Shown: piece by piece, positions 21,396 to 28,706 of the stretch
Layout of the letters: each line of letters opens with the position of its first letter
Position numbering within the stretch: position 1 is the stretch's first letter
DNA from: Agromyces atrinae
Lineage (GTDB): Bacteria; Actinomycetota; Actinomycetes; Actinomycetales; Microbacteriaceae
Assembly: GCF_013407835.1 (NCBI RefSeq)
Contig: NZ_JACCBI010000001.1
Span: forward strand, 558,001-622,000
Reading direction: 5' to 3'
DNA length: 64,000 bases
The notes under the pieces: model-generated
Told to the model about the DNA's origin: nothing
Seen by the model: the letters and a program-made list of their open reading frames with translations, nothing else
The model's database searches: none
Position numbers and translations under genes: made by a program

Positions 21396-22387
21396 CGGAG
21401 GCACGCCCGCGGCACCGCGCCGTGCTCGCCGATGCCCCGGTCGACCTCGGTGACCGGCGACCCGAGCCCGGGAGCATCGCGATCCTGCCCGAGTACGACG
21501 AGTTCTTCGCGTCATCCGTCGCCGCCGCCGGGGGAGTGGTCGCCCCGCTCGGCCCCGACACGCGCGGAATCGTCTGGTTGTCGTCGACGGGTGCCGAGGA
21601 GCTCGAGTCGGTGCTCGCGTCACATCCGCTCATCGGCTGGGTGCAGCTTCCCTGGGCGGGGGTCGATGCGTTCGCGGCGACCCTGCGCGGCTCCGATCGC
21701 CCCGGGCTGCTCTGGACGAGCGCGAAGGGTTCGTACGCGCAGCCCGTCGCCGAGCACGCGCTCATGCTCATGCTCGCGCTCCTCCGCGTCATCCCTCTGC
21801 GTCTCGAGACGCGGTCGTGGTCCCACCGCGAGGAAGGGCGTTCCCTGTACGGGGCGAACGTCGTCATCGTCGGCGCGGGAGGCATCGCACTCGAGCTCGT
21901 GCGCCTGCTGGAGCCGTTCGGAGCCGACGTGACGATCGTGAGGCGGAGACCGCAGCCCGTCGAGGGTGTTCGCACCGTCACGGGCGACGACTTCGCGGCG
22001 CTCCTTCCGCACGCGGACGTCGTCATTCTCGCGGCCGCGGCGACCGAGCAGACGGCGCAGCTCATCGGCGCGCGAGAACTCGACCTGCTGCCCGCCCACG
22101 CGTTGCTCGTCAACATCGCGCGGGGATCGCTCGTCGATACCGACGCCCTCGTCGCGGCCCTCACCACGGGTTCGATCGGCGGCGCGGGCATCGACGTCAC
22201 CGATCCGGAACCGCTTCCCGACGGGCATCCGCTGTGGACCGCCCCGAACACGATCGTCACGCCGCACGCGGCCGATACCCCCTCGATGACCGCGCCGTTA
22301 CTGGCCGAGAGGATCGAATCGAACGTGCGCGCGTTCCTGCACGGAGGCGCTTTCACGGGTATCGTTGACGTCGGCGCGGGGTACTGA
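21392..22387 (+). CDS. D-isomer-specific 2-hydroxyacid dehydrogenase family protein
   Basis: The protein (331 aa) has the NAD-binding fold of this family, with the dinucleotide loop VGAGGIALELVRLL at about residues 156-169. Later signatures are LLPAHALLVNIARGSLVDTDAL and DVTDPEPLPDGHPLW, containing the conserved Arg and Glu. The His expected after these lies in VTPHAADTP. The loop has Ala where the usual third Gly lies, a mild deviation. It is the last gene of the transporter operon (ATGA overlap), suggesting it acts on an imported 2-hydroxy or 2-oxo acid or a derived one. Substrate unknown. Confidence 0.88.
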   Translation: MTEARPRHRAVLADAPVDLGDRRPEPGSIAILPEYDEFFASSVAAAGGVVAPLGPDTRGIVWLSSTGAEELESVLASHPLIGWVQLPWAGVDAFAATLRGSDRPGLLWTSAKGSYAQPVAEHALMLMLALLRVIPLRLETRSWSHREEGRSLYGANVVIVGAGGIALELVRLLEPFGADVTIVRRRPQPVEGVRTVTGDDFAALLPHADVVILAAAATEQTAQLIGARELDLLPAHALLVNIARGSLVDTDALVAALTTGSIGGAGIDVTDPEPLPDGHPLWTAPNTIVTPHAADTPSMTAPLLAERIESNVRAFLHGGAFTGIVDVGAGY

Positions 22388-22419
22388 TCGCGATGGTCCG
22401 AAAGCGAGCTTCACTCGAA

Positions 22420-22448
22420 TTGGGACTGGGCGCGACCTTTGCTAAAGT
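22420..22448 (+). promoter_or_regulatory. Promoter of tRNA-Asn
   Basis: TTGGGA at 22420-22425 and TAAAGT at 22443-22448 are separated by 17 bases and end 19 bases before the tRNA, a good sigma-70-type fit. Confidence 0.6.
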
Positions 22449-22467
22449 AGCGATGCTGAACAAGCGA

Positions 22468-22540
22468 TCCTCCATAGCTCAATTGGCAGAGCAATCGGCT
22501 GTTAACCGGTAGGTTCTTGGTTCGAGTCCAAGTGGGGGAG
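22468..22540 (+). tRNA. tRNA-Asn (anticodon GTT)
   Basis: The cloverleaf folds with acceptor TCCTCCA/TGGGGGA (one G-U pair), D stem GCTC/GAGC and anticodon stem ATCGG/CCGGT. The anticodon GTT is at 22501-22503, and the T arm is TTCGAGTCC. The discriminator is G and CCA is not encoded. A terminator follows six bases later. Confidence 0.97.
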
Positions 22541-22545
22541 CAAGA

Positions 22546-22578
22546 AAGGCCCGGTCTCTGAGGAGACCGGGCCTTCTT
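22546..22578 (+). terminator. Rho-independent terminator after tRNA-Asn
   Basis: AAGGCCCGGTCTC (22546-22558) pairs perfectly with GAGACCGGGCCTT (22563-22575) around the loop TGAG and is followed by CTTCTTCG. It may also serve the convergent NmrA-like gene. Confidence 0.85.
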
Positions 22579-22596
22579 CGTGGGTGGACGCCGGTG

Positions 22597-23433
22597 TCAG
22601 ACTCCGACGTCGCGGAGCCACTGCGACACACTTCGTGGCTCGAGCGAGAGGAGCTTCTGAGCGCTCCGGGCCTCGTCGATCACGTCATCGGCCTGCGTGA
22701 GGCGCCAGCGGTAGCCGGCGACGACCGGTGCCGTGCCCTCTGCTCCGAAGAGCGGCGTGATGAGGGCTCCGAAGTCGTCGGGGTCCTGAGCCTCGAACCG
22801 CACGTCGCGACCGAGGTGTGCGGCGAACCCGGCAGCGAGATCTGCGCCGAGAAGGGCCGGAAGCGCACCGATGGCGACCGAACCCGTCACGCTGTGATCG
22901 GCGAGGAGACGCACGACGACGTCGGCGACGTCGAGGTGCGAGCTCCACGACACCGCGTAGTCGTCGCGCAGCGGGTAGCGCAGCACGCCCTCGTCGTGGA
23001 GCGGCGCGACGACCGTGGGGAGCAGCAGGTTCTCGAGGTAGAGGCGGGGCTCGACGATGGCGACGGACGCGCCGCTCGCGCGGAGTCCGCGCACGAGCAC
23101 CGACACGGGGCTGTCGTCGTCTGTCGCCGCTCCGTACCCGCTCGTCGATGCGACGACGCGTGTCGGCTGCGCATTCGTCACCGCGGTCACGATCGCTTCG
23201 GCGTAGGCGCGCTGCTGATCGGGCATGCCGATGGGCAGGTGGATGAAGACGCCGTCCGCACCTCGGTAGGCGGCTTCGAGCGAGGGCACCGACGAGTAGT
23301 CGACGGCGACCGCCGTCCCGTCGAAGGCCGAGGGATCGCGCACCGCGGCGGTGACATCGTGGCCGGCTGCGACGAGCGCGGCGTAGACAGGGGAGCCTTG
23401 GGCGCCGGTGGCGCCGTGGATGATGTAGGTCAT
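22597..23433 (-). CDS. NmrA-like/SDR-type NAD(P)-binding oxidoreductase
   Basis: A 278-residue atypical short-chain dehydrogenase of the NmrA/QOR2 type. The start at 23433 puts the nucleotide-binding motif GATGAQG at residues 7-13, and a longer in-frame start at 23451 would run into the operator. Later segments (VVASTSGYGAATDD, VEPRLYLENLL, HLDVADVV) match the family, which acts as redox sensors or quinone and NADPH-dependent reductases. The gene is divergent from an HxlR regulator with a 62-base shared control region, so it is very likely that regulator's target. Confidence 0.88.
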   Translation of the reverse strand: MTYIIHGATGAQGSPVYAALVAAGHDVTAAVRDPSAFDGTAVAVDYSSVPSLEAAYRGADGVFIHLPIGMPDQQRAYAEAIVTAVTNAQPTRVVASTSGYGAATDDDSPVSVLVRGLRASGASVAIVEPRLYLENLLLPTVVAPLHDEGVLRYPLRDDYAVSWSSHLDVADVVVRLLADHSVTGSVAIGALPALLGADLAAGFAAHLGRDVRFEAQDPDDFGALITPLFGAEGTAPVVAGYRWRLTQADDVIDEARSAQKLLSLEPRSVSQWLRDVGV

Positions 23434-23440
23434 ACGTCTA

Positions 23441-23479
23441 TTAGTGCACACAGTGCACCAGTTACATCAACTGCACTAA
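23441..23479. promoter_or_regulatory. Candidate HxlR operator (inverted and repeated half-sites)
   Basis: TTAGTGCA at 23441-23448 is repeated in inverted form as TGCACTAA at 23472-23479. A further half-site, CAGTGCAC, lies at 23451-23458. The array fills most of the 62 bases between the two divergent starts and sits just upstream of the hxlR -10 element, so binding would affect both genes. Confidence 0.6.
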
Positions 23480-23483
23480 AGGC

Positions 23484-23489
23484 TATGCT
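23484..23489 (+). promoter_or_regulatory. -10 element for the leaderless HxlR gene
   Basis: TATGCT at 23484-23489 is six bases before the ATG at 23496, and no Shine-Dalgarno sequence is present. Confidence 0.5.
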
Positions 23490-23495
23490 CGATCC

Positions 23496-23858
23496 ATGAC
23501 CTTCTCGCCGGCGCCGTGGCCCGAATGCGGAATCGCGCGATTCCTGAGCCTGCTCGACGGGCCGTGGGCGACGCTCATCGTGCGCGAGCTCCTCACCGGG
23601 CCGAAGCGATTCACCGAACTGCGCGACGCGCTACCCGGAATCAGTGCGCACACGCTGACGAGTCGACTCCGACGTTTCGAGGCGTACGGCATCGTGTCGC
23701 GCACGGCCTATGCCGAGATCCCGCCGCGCGTCGTCTACGAGCTCACCGAGATCGGTCAGGAACTCCGGCCCGTGCTCGACGCGATGAACGTCTGGGCCTC
23801 GGGCGTACCGCTCATCGACGCCGAGCTCGAGGATGCCTCCGCACTGCGCCCCCTCTGA
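23496..23858 (+). CDS. HxlR-family winged-helix transcriptional regulator
   Basis: A 120-residue DNA-binding protein with the MarR-like HxlR fold. The phrases LLDGPWATLIVRELLTGPKRFTELRDALPGIS... and LTSRLRRFEAYGIVSR identify the family, and a Cys at position 11 (PECGIARF) is where redox- or electrophile-sensing members (HypR, QorR, YodB types) carry their sensor cysteine. The divergent NmrA/QOR2-like reductase supports a role in quinone or aldehyde stress response; that link is an inference from the arrangement. Confidence 0.92.
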   Translation: MTFSPAPWPECGIARFLSLLDGPWATLIVRELLTGPKRFTELRDALPGISAHTLTSRLRRFEAYGIVSRTAYAEIPPRVVYELTEIGQELRPVLDAMNVWASGVPLIDAELEDASALRPL

Positions 23859-23884
23859 TCGAGAGTGTGAGTCGCTGACGAGCC

Positions 23885-24379
23885 TCAGCAGCCGAGCCGA
23901 GTGATCGTCGCACTCGTGTTCGTGGTCGAACCCGCACCCACCGTGAGCACGACGGACGACCCGTTGAAGGCGGAGACGGTGCCCGACGATCGAGCGTTCG
24001 TCACCGACCGCACCGCACCGATCGGCGCGATCGAGTTCGTTCCCGTGCAGCTCGAGAACGACAGCTGCAGTCCACCCTGGTTCGATCCGCTGTACGCGCA
24101 GAATCGTCCGGTGGCACAGCTCCCCACCGCGGCGAGGCCGCTCACGTCCTCGGAGGGGATCGTGAGGACGACGTCGCCTCCGTCCCAGGCGATCTGGTTC
24201 GCAGCGATCTGCGTTCCGCCGGGATGCGCCTCGAGGATCCGGTCGACCTGGTCCTGCAGCGGGTTCTTCCCCTCGGCTTGATCGTCGTCGTCGGCGTGGG
24301 CCGCGGCGGCGGGCGCAAGGCCGAGCACGAACAGCGCCGACGCGGCGCTCGCTCCGAGTACCGTCAGAAATCGTCGCAT
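23885..24379 (-). CDS. Secreted protein with peptidase-inhibitor family I36-like domain
   Basis: The 164-residue precursor has a signal peptide (MRRF plus a hydrophobic stretch ending in APAAAAHA). An acidic linker and a charged helical segment (QDQVDRILEAHPGG) follow, then a beta-rich domain with four cysteines (CATGRFC, SSC and the terminal GC). The pattern CxTGRFCxYxGxxQGGxxL resembles the SMPI/I36 metalloproteinase-inhibitor family. A good ribosome-binding site (GGAGAAG) precedes the start, four bases after the upstream stop, so it is in the sigma-factor operon. Inhibitor activity is not shown. Confidence 0.75.
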   Translation of the reverse strand: MRRFLTVLGASAASALFVLGLAPAAAAHADDDDQAEGKNPLQDQVDRILEAHPGGTQIAANQIAWDGGDVVLTIPSEDVSGLAAVGSCATGRFCAYSGSNQGGLQLSFSSCTGTNSIAPIGAVRSVTNARSSGTVSAFNGSSVVLTVGAGSTTNTSATITRLGC

Positions 24380-24383
24380 GTGG

Positions 24384-25355
24384 TCACTTCTCCCAGGCGT
24401 AGTAGAGCACGATCGCGGGTGACGCGATGTCGGTGCGATCCGAACCGATGTAGGTCATCTCCGACGACAGTATGCCCGCGCCGGCGGGCGACACGATCAG
24501 GGAGTCGATGAACTCGCCGGGCGCGCGCGATGTCGTCGAGACCGAGACTCCCTGCCGGCCGAGTCGATCCGTCACCGTGCCGTTCACCATGAGGTCGGGC
24601 AGCGACGCGACGAAGCGGAGCAGCGCCGCCTCCTCGGTCGACGCGAGGGTGCGCTCGGTGAGGAGCATCTGGATCGCCAGGATGTAGTCGCCCGACGTCG
24701 GCTCCTCGGGGAGCGCGCCGTACCGTGCGAGATACTCGCCGACGGCGGCGGCATCGGTGGGCGGGTCGGGGAAGACCGGCTGGTACTCGCCGGGCGCATA
24801 CTCGAGTCGCCACAGTTCATCGCCCGGTCGCACCGTCCCCGCGTCCTCGGGGTACGGGACGGTCGCTCGCGCGATGCGCGACACCGAGCCGTCCGGCGCC
24901 GTCGAGACGGTGATCTCGGCGGGCTGCACGACCGAACTCAGCGCGCCGTTGCCCGGGTCGGTCGATTGCAGCTGCCAAGCCCGATACGAGAACGTGCGCG
25001 GGGGCTCGCCCGACGTCGGGATGAGCTGATCGGCGGCATCCATGAGGACCTCCTTCGCGGTCGAACTGAGCGGTTCGGCCTGCAGCACGGGTGGGGTGAC
25101 GGCGAACGCCTGCCCGGGGCGCGGCACGAGGAACGTGCCGGCGCCGAGGAGCACGAGGATGACGAAGACGGCGGCCACGCTGAAGATCAGTCGCACGGGT
25201 GCGCGTCGCACGCGGCGCGCTGCGAGCTCGTCGCTCGGCTCGTCACCGACGATCCGATCGAACAGCGCGGCCTTCCGGGCGTCGATCGTCGCATCGTCGA
25301 TCGGGAGTTCGGGGCGTGCCGATCGGATGAGGCGAGTCAGGTCGTCTTTCTTCAT
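24384..25355 (-). CDS. CU044_5270-family membrane protein (putative anti-sigma partner)
   Basis: A 323-residue protein with a cytosolic N-terminal region (MKKDDLTRLIRSARPELP), one membrane helix at about residues 53-76 (LIFSVAAVFVILVLLGAG) and a large extracellular domain. This is the layout of actinobacterial CU044_5270 proteins that are usually encoded directly after an ECF sigma gene. The short cytosolic part could bind the sigma factor, although no zinc-binding HxxxCxxC anti-sigma motif is present. Its start overlaps the sigma stop (ATGA). Confidence 0.8.
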   Translation of the reverse strand: MKKDDLTRLIRSARPELPIDDATIDARKAALFDRIVGDEPSDELAARRVRRAPVRLIFSVAAVFVILVLLGAGTFLVPRPGQAFAVTPPVLQAEPLSSTAKEVLMDAADQLIPTSGEPPRTFSYRAWQLQSTDPGNGALSSVVQPAEITVSTAPDGSVSRIARATVPYPEDAGTVRPGDELWRLEYAPGEYQPVFPDPPTDAAAVGEYLARYGALPEEPTSGDYILAIQMLLTERTLASTEEAALLRFVASLPDLMVNGTVTDRLGRQGVSVSTTSRAPGEFIDSLIVSPAGAGILSSEMTYIGSDRTDIASPAIVLYYAWEK

Positions 25356-25930
25356 CGTTCGCCTCCTTCCGCGGTCGTCGACGGCGATGTGTGGTCGAGG
25401 TGGGCGAGCGCTCGTGCAAGACGTCGGCGTGCCCTCATGAGACGAACGCGGAGGGTCGCCGAGTTGTAGCCGACGATGCTCGCGATCTCGTCGCGCGAGA
25501 GTTCGTCCCAGTACGCCAACCAGATCAGCTCGCGATCGATGGGTTCGAGCTCGGCGATCGCCCGTCGCACGGTGATGGATCGCTCCGAGTCCGCGAACTG
25601 ATCGGGGTCGACCAGCTCGCCTCCCACCCGTTCGACGCGCCGCGCCGCGCGGGCCCGTCGTCGGTACTCAGAACCGATGTGGTTGCGGAGAGTCGAGTAG
25701 AGCCAGGGGAGCCGGAACACCATGTCGGCGTCGTCTCGGTGCCGCCACGCGGTGATGAACACCTCCGCGGTGAGGTCCTCCGCCTCGTCGAGATCGTCGA
25801 CGCGGTTGTAGGCGGCGCGCAGGATCCGTCGGTAGTGCGCGTCGTAGAAGACGGAGTAACGGGCGTGCACCTCGTCGTCGAGGGTCGACGACGAGACCGG
25901 CTGAGCCGGGCCGTCCTCATCTGCCCTCAC
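25352..25930 (-). CDS. ECF-type RNA polymerase sigma factor
   Basis: The protein (192 aa) has sigma region 2 (VFYDAHYRRILRAAYNRV, EDLTAEVFITAWRH, WLYSTLRNHI) and region 4 (LEPIDRELIWLAYWDELSRDEIASIVGYNSATLRVRLMRARRRL). The start is a GTG; an ATG a few codons downstream (in MRADEDG) is not in frame. It leads a three-gene operon with a membrane partner and a secreted I36-like protein, so it probably responds to an extracellular signal. The target promoters are unknown; the operon's own promoter is the usual candidate. Confidence 0.92.
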   Translation of the reverse strand: MRADEDGPAQPVSSSTLDDEVHARYSVFYDAHYRRILRAAYNRVDDLDEAEDLTAEVFITAWRHRDDADMVFRLPWLYSTLRNHIGSEYRRRARAARRVERVGGELVDPDQFADSERSITVRRAIAELEPIDRELIWLAYWDELSRDEIASIVGYNSATLRVRLMRARRRLARALAHLDHTSPSTTAEGGER

Positions 25931-25992
25931 ATCACTATCGTTGCCGGATAGAGGCGTTTCGTTTCACGCGATCCGATATTCATCCGAACGAA

Positions 25993-25998
25993 TACGAT
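25993..25998 (+). promoter_or_regulatory. -10 element for leaderless azlC
   Basis: TACGAT at 25993-25998 is six bases before the ATG at 26005, the same geometry seen at several other genes here. Confidence 0.5.
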
Positions 25999-26004
25999 GA
26001 CGTC

Positions 26005-26739
26005 ATGCCCGAACGCGACGATTCCGACGCGGCGACGGATGACGGCAGCGACGTCGACGGCCGGCGACGGGTCATCCGCGACGGTCTCGCCGTCGGCCTC
26101 GCGACGGCGGCCTACGGCATCTCGTTCGGTGCTCTCGCCGTGGCATCGGGTCTCGACGTCTGGCAGACCTGCTTCCTCAGCCTCGTGATGTTCACGGGCG
26201 GTTCGCAGTTCGCGCTCGTCGGCGTGCTCGCGAGTGGTGGAGTCGCCGCCGGCCCGGCCGGAATCGCGAGCGCGGCTCTCCTCGGCCTCCGGAACATCGT
26301 CTACGGCATGAGGATGGCGCCGGTCGTGCGGCCCACCGGGTGGCGTCGTCTCGCGGCGCCGTGGCTCACGATCGACGAGTCGGTCGCCGTCTCGCTCGCC
26401 CAGGAGGGCACCGGTCGCCGGCGCCTCGGCTTCTGGGTCACGGGCGCGGCGATCTTCGTCGGCTGGAACCTCACGACCCTGCTGGGCGCGCTCATCGGCG
26501 ACGCGATCGGCGACACCCGTCTCTGGGGATTGGACGCTGCGGCGGCCGCCGCGTTCCTCGGACTCCTCTGGCCGAGACTGACCTCGCTTCAGGCAGGCGC
26601 GACAGCCGTGGCGGCAGCCGTGGTCGCCGCTCTCGTGACCCCGGTGCTCATGCCCGGCATCCCCGTGCTCGTCGCTGCGGCGGTCGCCCTCGTCGTCGGA
26701 TGGTTCAACCTCTTCGGTCGTCGGGAGGTCTCGGCATGA
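26005..26739 (+). CDS. azlC: AzlC-family branched-chain amino acid exporter, large subunit
   Basis: The protein (244 aa) starts with an acidic, Asp-rich tail of about 20 residues, followed by about seven to eight membrane segments. Family hallmarks are GISFGALAVASGLDVWQTCFLSLVMFTGGSQFA and LGLRNIVYGMRMAP near the middle. AzlC with AzlD exports branched-chain amino acids or analogues (BrnFE-type). The stop overlaps the azlD start (ATGA), and the pairing confirms the call. Confidence 0.92.
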   Translation: MPERDDSDAATDDGSDVDGRRRVIRDGLAVGLATAAYGISFGALAVASGLDVWQTCFLSLVMFTGGSQFALVGVLASGGVAAGPAGIASAALLGLRNIVYGMRMAPVVRPTGWRRLAAPWLTIDESVAVSLAQEGTGRRRLGFWVTGAAIFVGWNLTTLLGALIGDAIGDTRLWGLDAAAAAAFLGLLWPRLTSLQAGATAVAAAVVAALVTPVLMPGIPVLVAAAVALVVGWFNLFGRREVSA

Positions 26740-27041
26740 CGCTCTGGCAGGTCGTCATCCTCGCCGCGGTCGCGTGCGTCGCGATGAAGTTCGCGGGGTA
26801 CCTCGTGCCGCCGAAGCTCCTCGAACGCGAGCGACCCGCGCGCATCGCCGACCTCCTGACGGTCGCGCTCCTCGCGGCGCTCATCGCCGTACAGACGCTC
26901 GGCGTCGGCCAGAGCATCGAGGTCGATGCGCGTGTTCCCGCGCTCATCGTCGCCGCCGCGCTTTATGCGCTCCGGGTGCCGTTCATCGTCGTCGTCCTGG
27001 TCGCGGCGCTCGTCGCGGCGGCGGTCCGCAACTTCCTCTAA
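26736..27041 (+). CDS. azlD: AzlD-family small subunit of a branched-chain amino acid exporter
   Basis: A 101-residue protein with three to four membrane segments (WQVVILAAVACVAMKFAGYLVP near the start, then LTVALLAALIAVQTL and PFIVVVLVAALVAAAVRNFL). This is the usual size and architecture for AzlD. The start is the ATG overlapping the azlC stop; the longer upstream frame is a shadow. It is convergent with def, with six bases between stops. Confidence 0.9.
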   Translation: MTLWQVVILAAVACVAMKFAGYLVPPKLLERERPARIADLLTVALLAALIAVQTLGVGQSIEVDARVPALIVAAALYALRVPFIVVVLVAALVAAAVRNFL

Positions 27042-27047
27042 GGAGCC

Positions 27048-27614
27048 TCAGCCCTCGAGGTCGTCGACTCCCGGCATCCACGAGTTGCCGGGAACGCCCC
27101 ACCCGAGCTTCTTGGTGATCTTCGCGACGATCCGGGAGTCCTTCTCACCGAGGCGATCCATGTAGAGCGTGCCGTTGAGGTGATCGAACTCGTGCTGGAA
27201 GATCCGTGCGAGCCATCCCTCGGCGATGATCTCGAAGGGCTCGCCCTCGAGGTCGACGGCGCGGAGGATCGCGCGCTCCGACCGACGCAGCCCGAAACGC
27301 TCGCCGGGGAACGAGAGGCAGCCCTCAGATTCCTCGTCCTCGTCGACGGGGCCCGTCGCGGTCGGAGTGATCCACAGCTCGGGGTTGATGGCGACCCCTC
27401 GCCACCGCTCGCCGTCTTCGTCGACCCAGCCGTAGGTGAAGAGTCGGAGCGGAACGCCGACCTGCGGGCCCGCGAGGCCCACGCCCGGCGCGGCATCCAT
27501 CGTCTCGAACATGTCGGCGACGAGCGATCGCAGGTCGTCGTCGAAGGCGACGATCGGGGCGGCGGGGGAGTGGAGAATGGGATCTCCGGAGATTCGAATG
27601 GGGAGTACGGCCAT
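27048..27614 (-). CDS. def: Peptide deformylase
   Basis: Deformylase removes the formyl group from nascent proteins. All three metal-site motifs are present in this 188-residue protein: GVGLAGPQVG (about 44-53), EGCLSFPG with the metal-binding Cys (about 97-104) and HEFDHLNG with the catalytic Glu and two His (about 140-147). The length suits a type I actinobacterial enzyme. It is divergent from the DMT transporter, with 40 bases between starts. Confidence 0.96.
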   Translation of the reverse strand: MAVLPIRISGDPILHSPAAPIVAFDDDLRSLVADMFETMDAAPGVGLAGPQVGVPLRLFTYGWVDEDGERWRGVAINPELWITPTATGPVDEDEESEGCLSFPGERFGLRRSERAILRAVDLEGEPFEIIAEGWLARIFQHEFDHLNGTLYMDRLGEKDSRIVAKITKKLGWGVPGNSWMPGVDDLEG

Positions 27615-27642
27615 TCGCCCAGGATATCGAGGGCACGCGCGC

Positions 27643-27648
27643 TACAGT
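27643..27648 (+). promoter_or_regulatory. -10 element for the leaderless DMT transporter gene
   Basis: TACAGT at 27643-27648 is six bases before the GTG at 27655, supporting that start over upstream in-frame ATG codons inside def. Confidence 0.5.
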
Positions 27649-27654
27649 CATCGA

Positions 27655-28572
27655 GTGAACCCCGACCTGAACGACATCACGCAGGAGATCGCGAGCGATC
27701 CCGCCGCTTTCATCGGCATTCCGTTGGCCCTCGTCGGTGCCGTCTTCCTCTCGCTCGGGGCGCAGTTCCAGCACCGCGGGGTCGGCAAGGTCGAAGCGCG
27801 CACCGATTCATCCGTCGGCAAGGGGATGTCGGGAAAGCAGCTCGCTCTCCTCCTGGCACGACCCTCGTGGGTCATCGGAACTCTCATGCTGGGTCTCGCG
27901 ATCCTCTTCCAGCTCGGAAGCCTCTCGTTCGCACCGATCATCGTCGTGCAGCCGCTCGGCGCGATCGCCCTCGTGATCACGGCCGTCGTGAATTCCCGCG
28001 TGGCGAAGGTCAAGGTGAACCGGCAGTCGGTCATCGCGATCATCATGTGCGTGGGCGGCGTGTTCCTCTTCGTCTTCGTCGCCGCATTCACCGCCGTCGA
28101 CAAGCCCGTGACCGAGCAGAACCTCATCACGATCCTGATCATCCTCGCGGTCGTGCTCGCCGCATTCGGGCTCGCCTTCACCTTCCTCCGGAAGCGCATG
28201 CGGGCGATCTTCTACGTGCTCGGCGCGGGCGTGCTCTACGGTTTCGTCGCGACCCTCGCCAAGGTCGTCATCGGTCGACTGCAGCAGGGTGACTTCGAGT
28301 GGCTGACGCTCACGTGCGTCATCGCGCTGCTCGCCGCGACGGCACTCGGCGCCTACTTCGTGCAGAACGCCTACGCATCCGGCCCGCCCGACCTCGTGAT
28401 CGCCGGTCTCACGGTCATCGACCCGCTCGTGGCCGTCGCGATCGGAATCATCGTGCTGGGCGAGGCGTCGCAGGCCCCGCCGTGGGCGATCGTCGTCTAC
28501 ATCATCGCCGGCGTCATCGCCATCTGGGGCGTGTTCCGTCTCGCGAAGTACCACCCGCAGACACAGTTGTAG
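27655..28572 (+). CDS. DMT-superfamily membrane transporter
   Basis: A 305-residue protein with about nine to ten membrane segments in two EamA-like halves; the second half ends DPLVAVAIGIIVLGEASQAPPWAIV. It belongs to the actinobacterial 'DMT family transporter' group related to NIPA-like magnesium transporters and EamA proteins. The start is set by the -10 spacing; earlier in-frame ATG codons lie in def on the other strand. The substrate is unknown. Confidence 0.85.
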   Translation: MNPDLNDITQEIASDPAAFIGIPLALVGAVFLSLGAQFQHRGVGKVEARTDSSVGKGMSGKQLALLLARPSWVIGTLMLGLAILFQLGSLSFAPIIVVQPLGAIALVITAVVNSRVAKVKVNRQSVIAIIMCVGGVFLFVFVAAFTAVDKPVTEQNLITILIILAVVLAAFGLAFTFLRKRMRAIFYVLGAGVLYGFVATLAKVVIGRLQQGDFEWLTLTCVIALLAATALGAYFVQNAYASGPPDLVIAGLTVIDPLVAVAIGIIVLGEASQAPPWAIVVYIIAGVIAIWGVFRLAKYHPQTQL

Positions 28573-28616
28573 GCGGCGCGCGGCGTCGTTCGGGGCGTGC
28601 GTCGTGACCGGATGGT

Positions 28617-28622
28617 TACAAT
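28617..28622 (+). promoter_or_regulatory. -10 element for the glycosyltransferase gene
   Basis: TACAAT at 28617-28622 lies 84 bases before the GTG start, leaving a leader of about 75 bases with a GAGGAA ribosome-binding site near its end. No good -35 match is seen. Confidence 0.45.
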
Positions 28623-28706
28623 GGACAATCGCTCCGGTGCCCGTGTGTGCCCGGCCGTGATGCAGGGCCACGAACTCTGCTCCCCGACTGTGAGGAACAT
28701 CACCCC

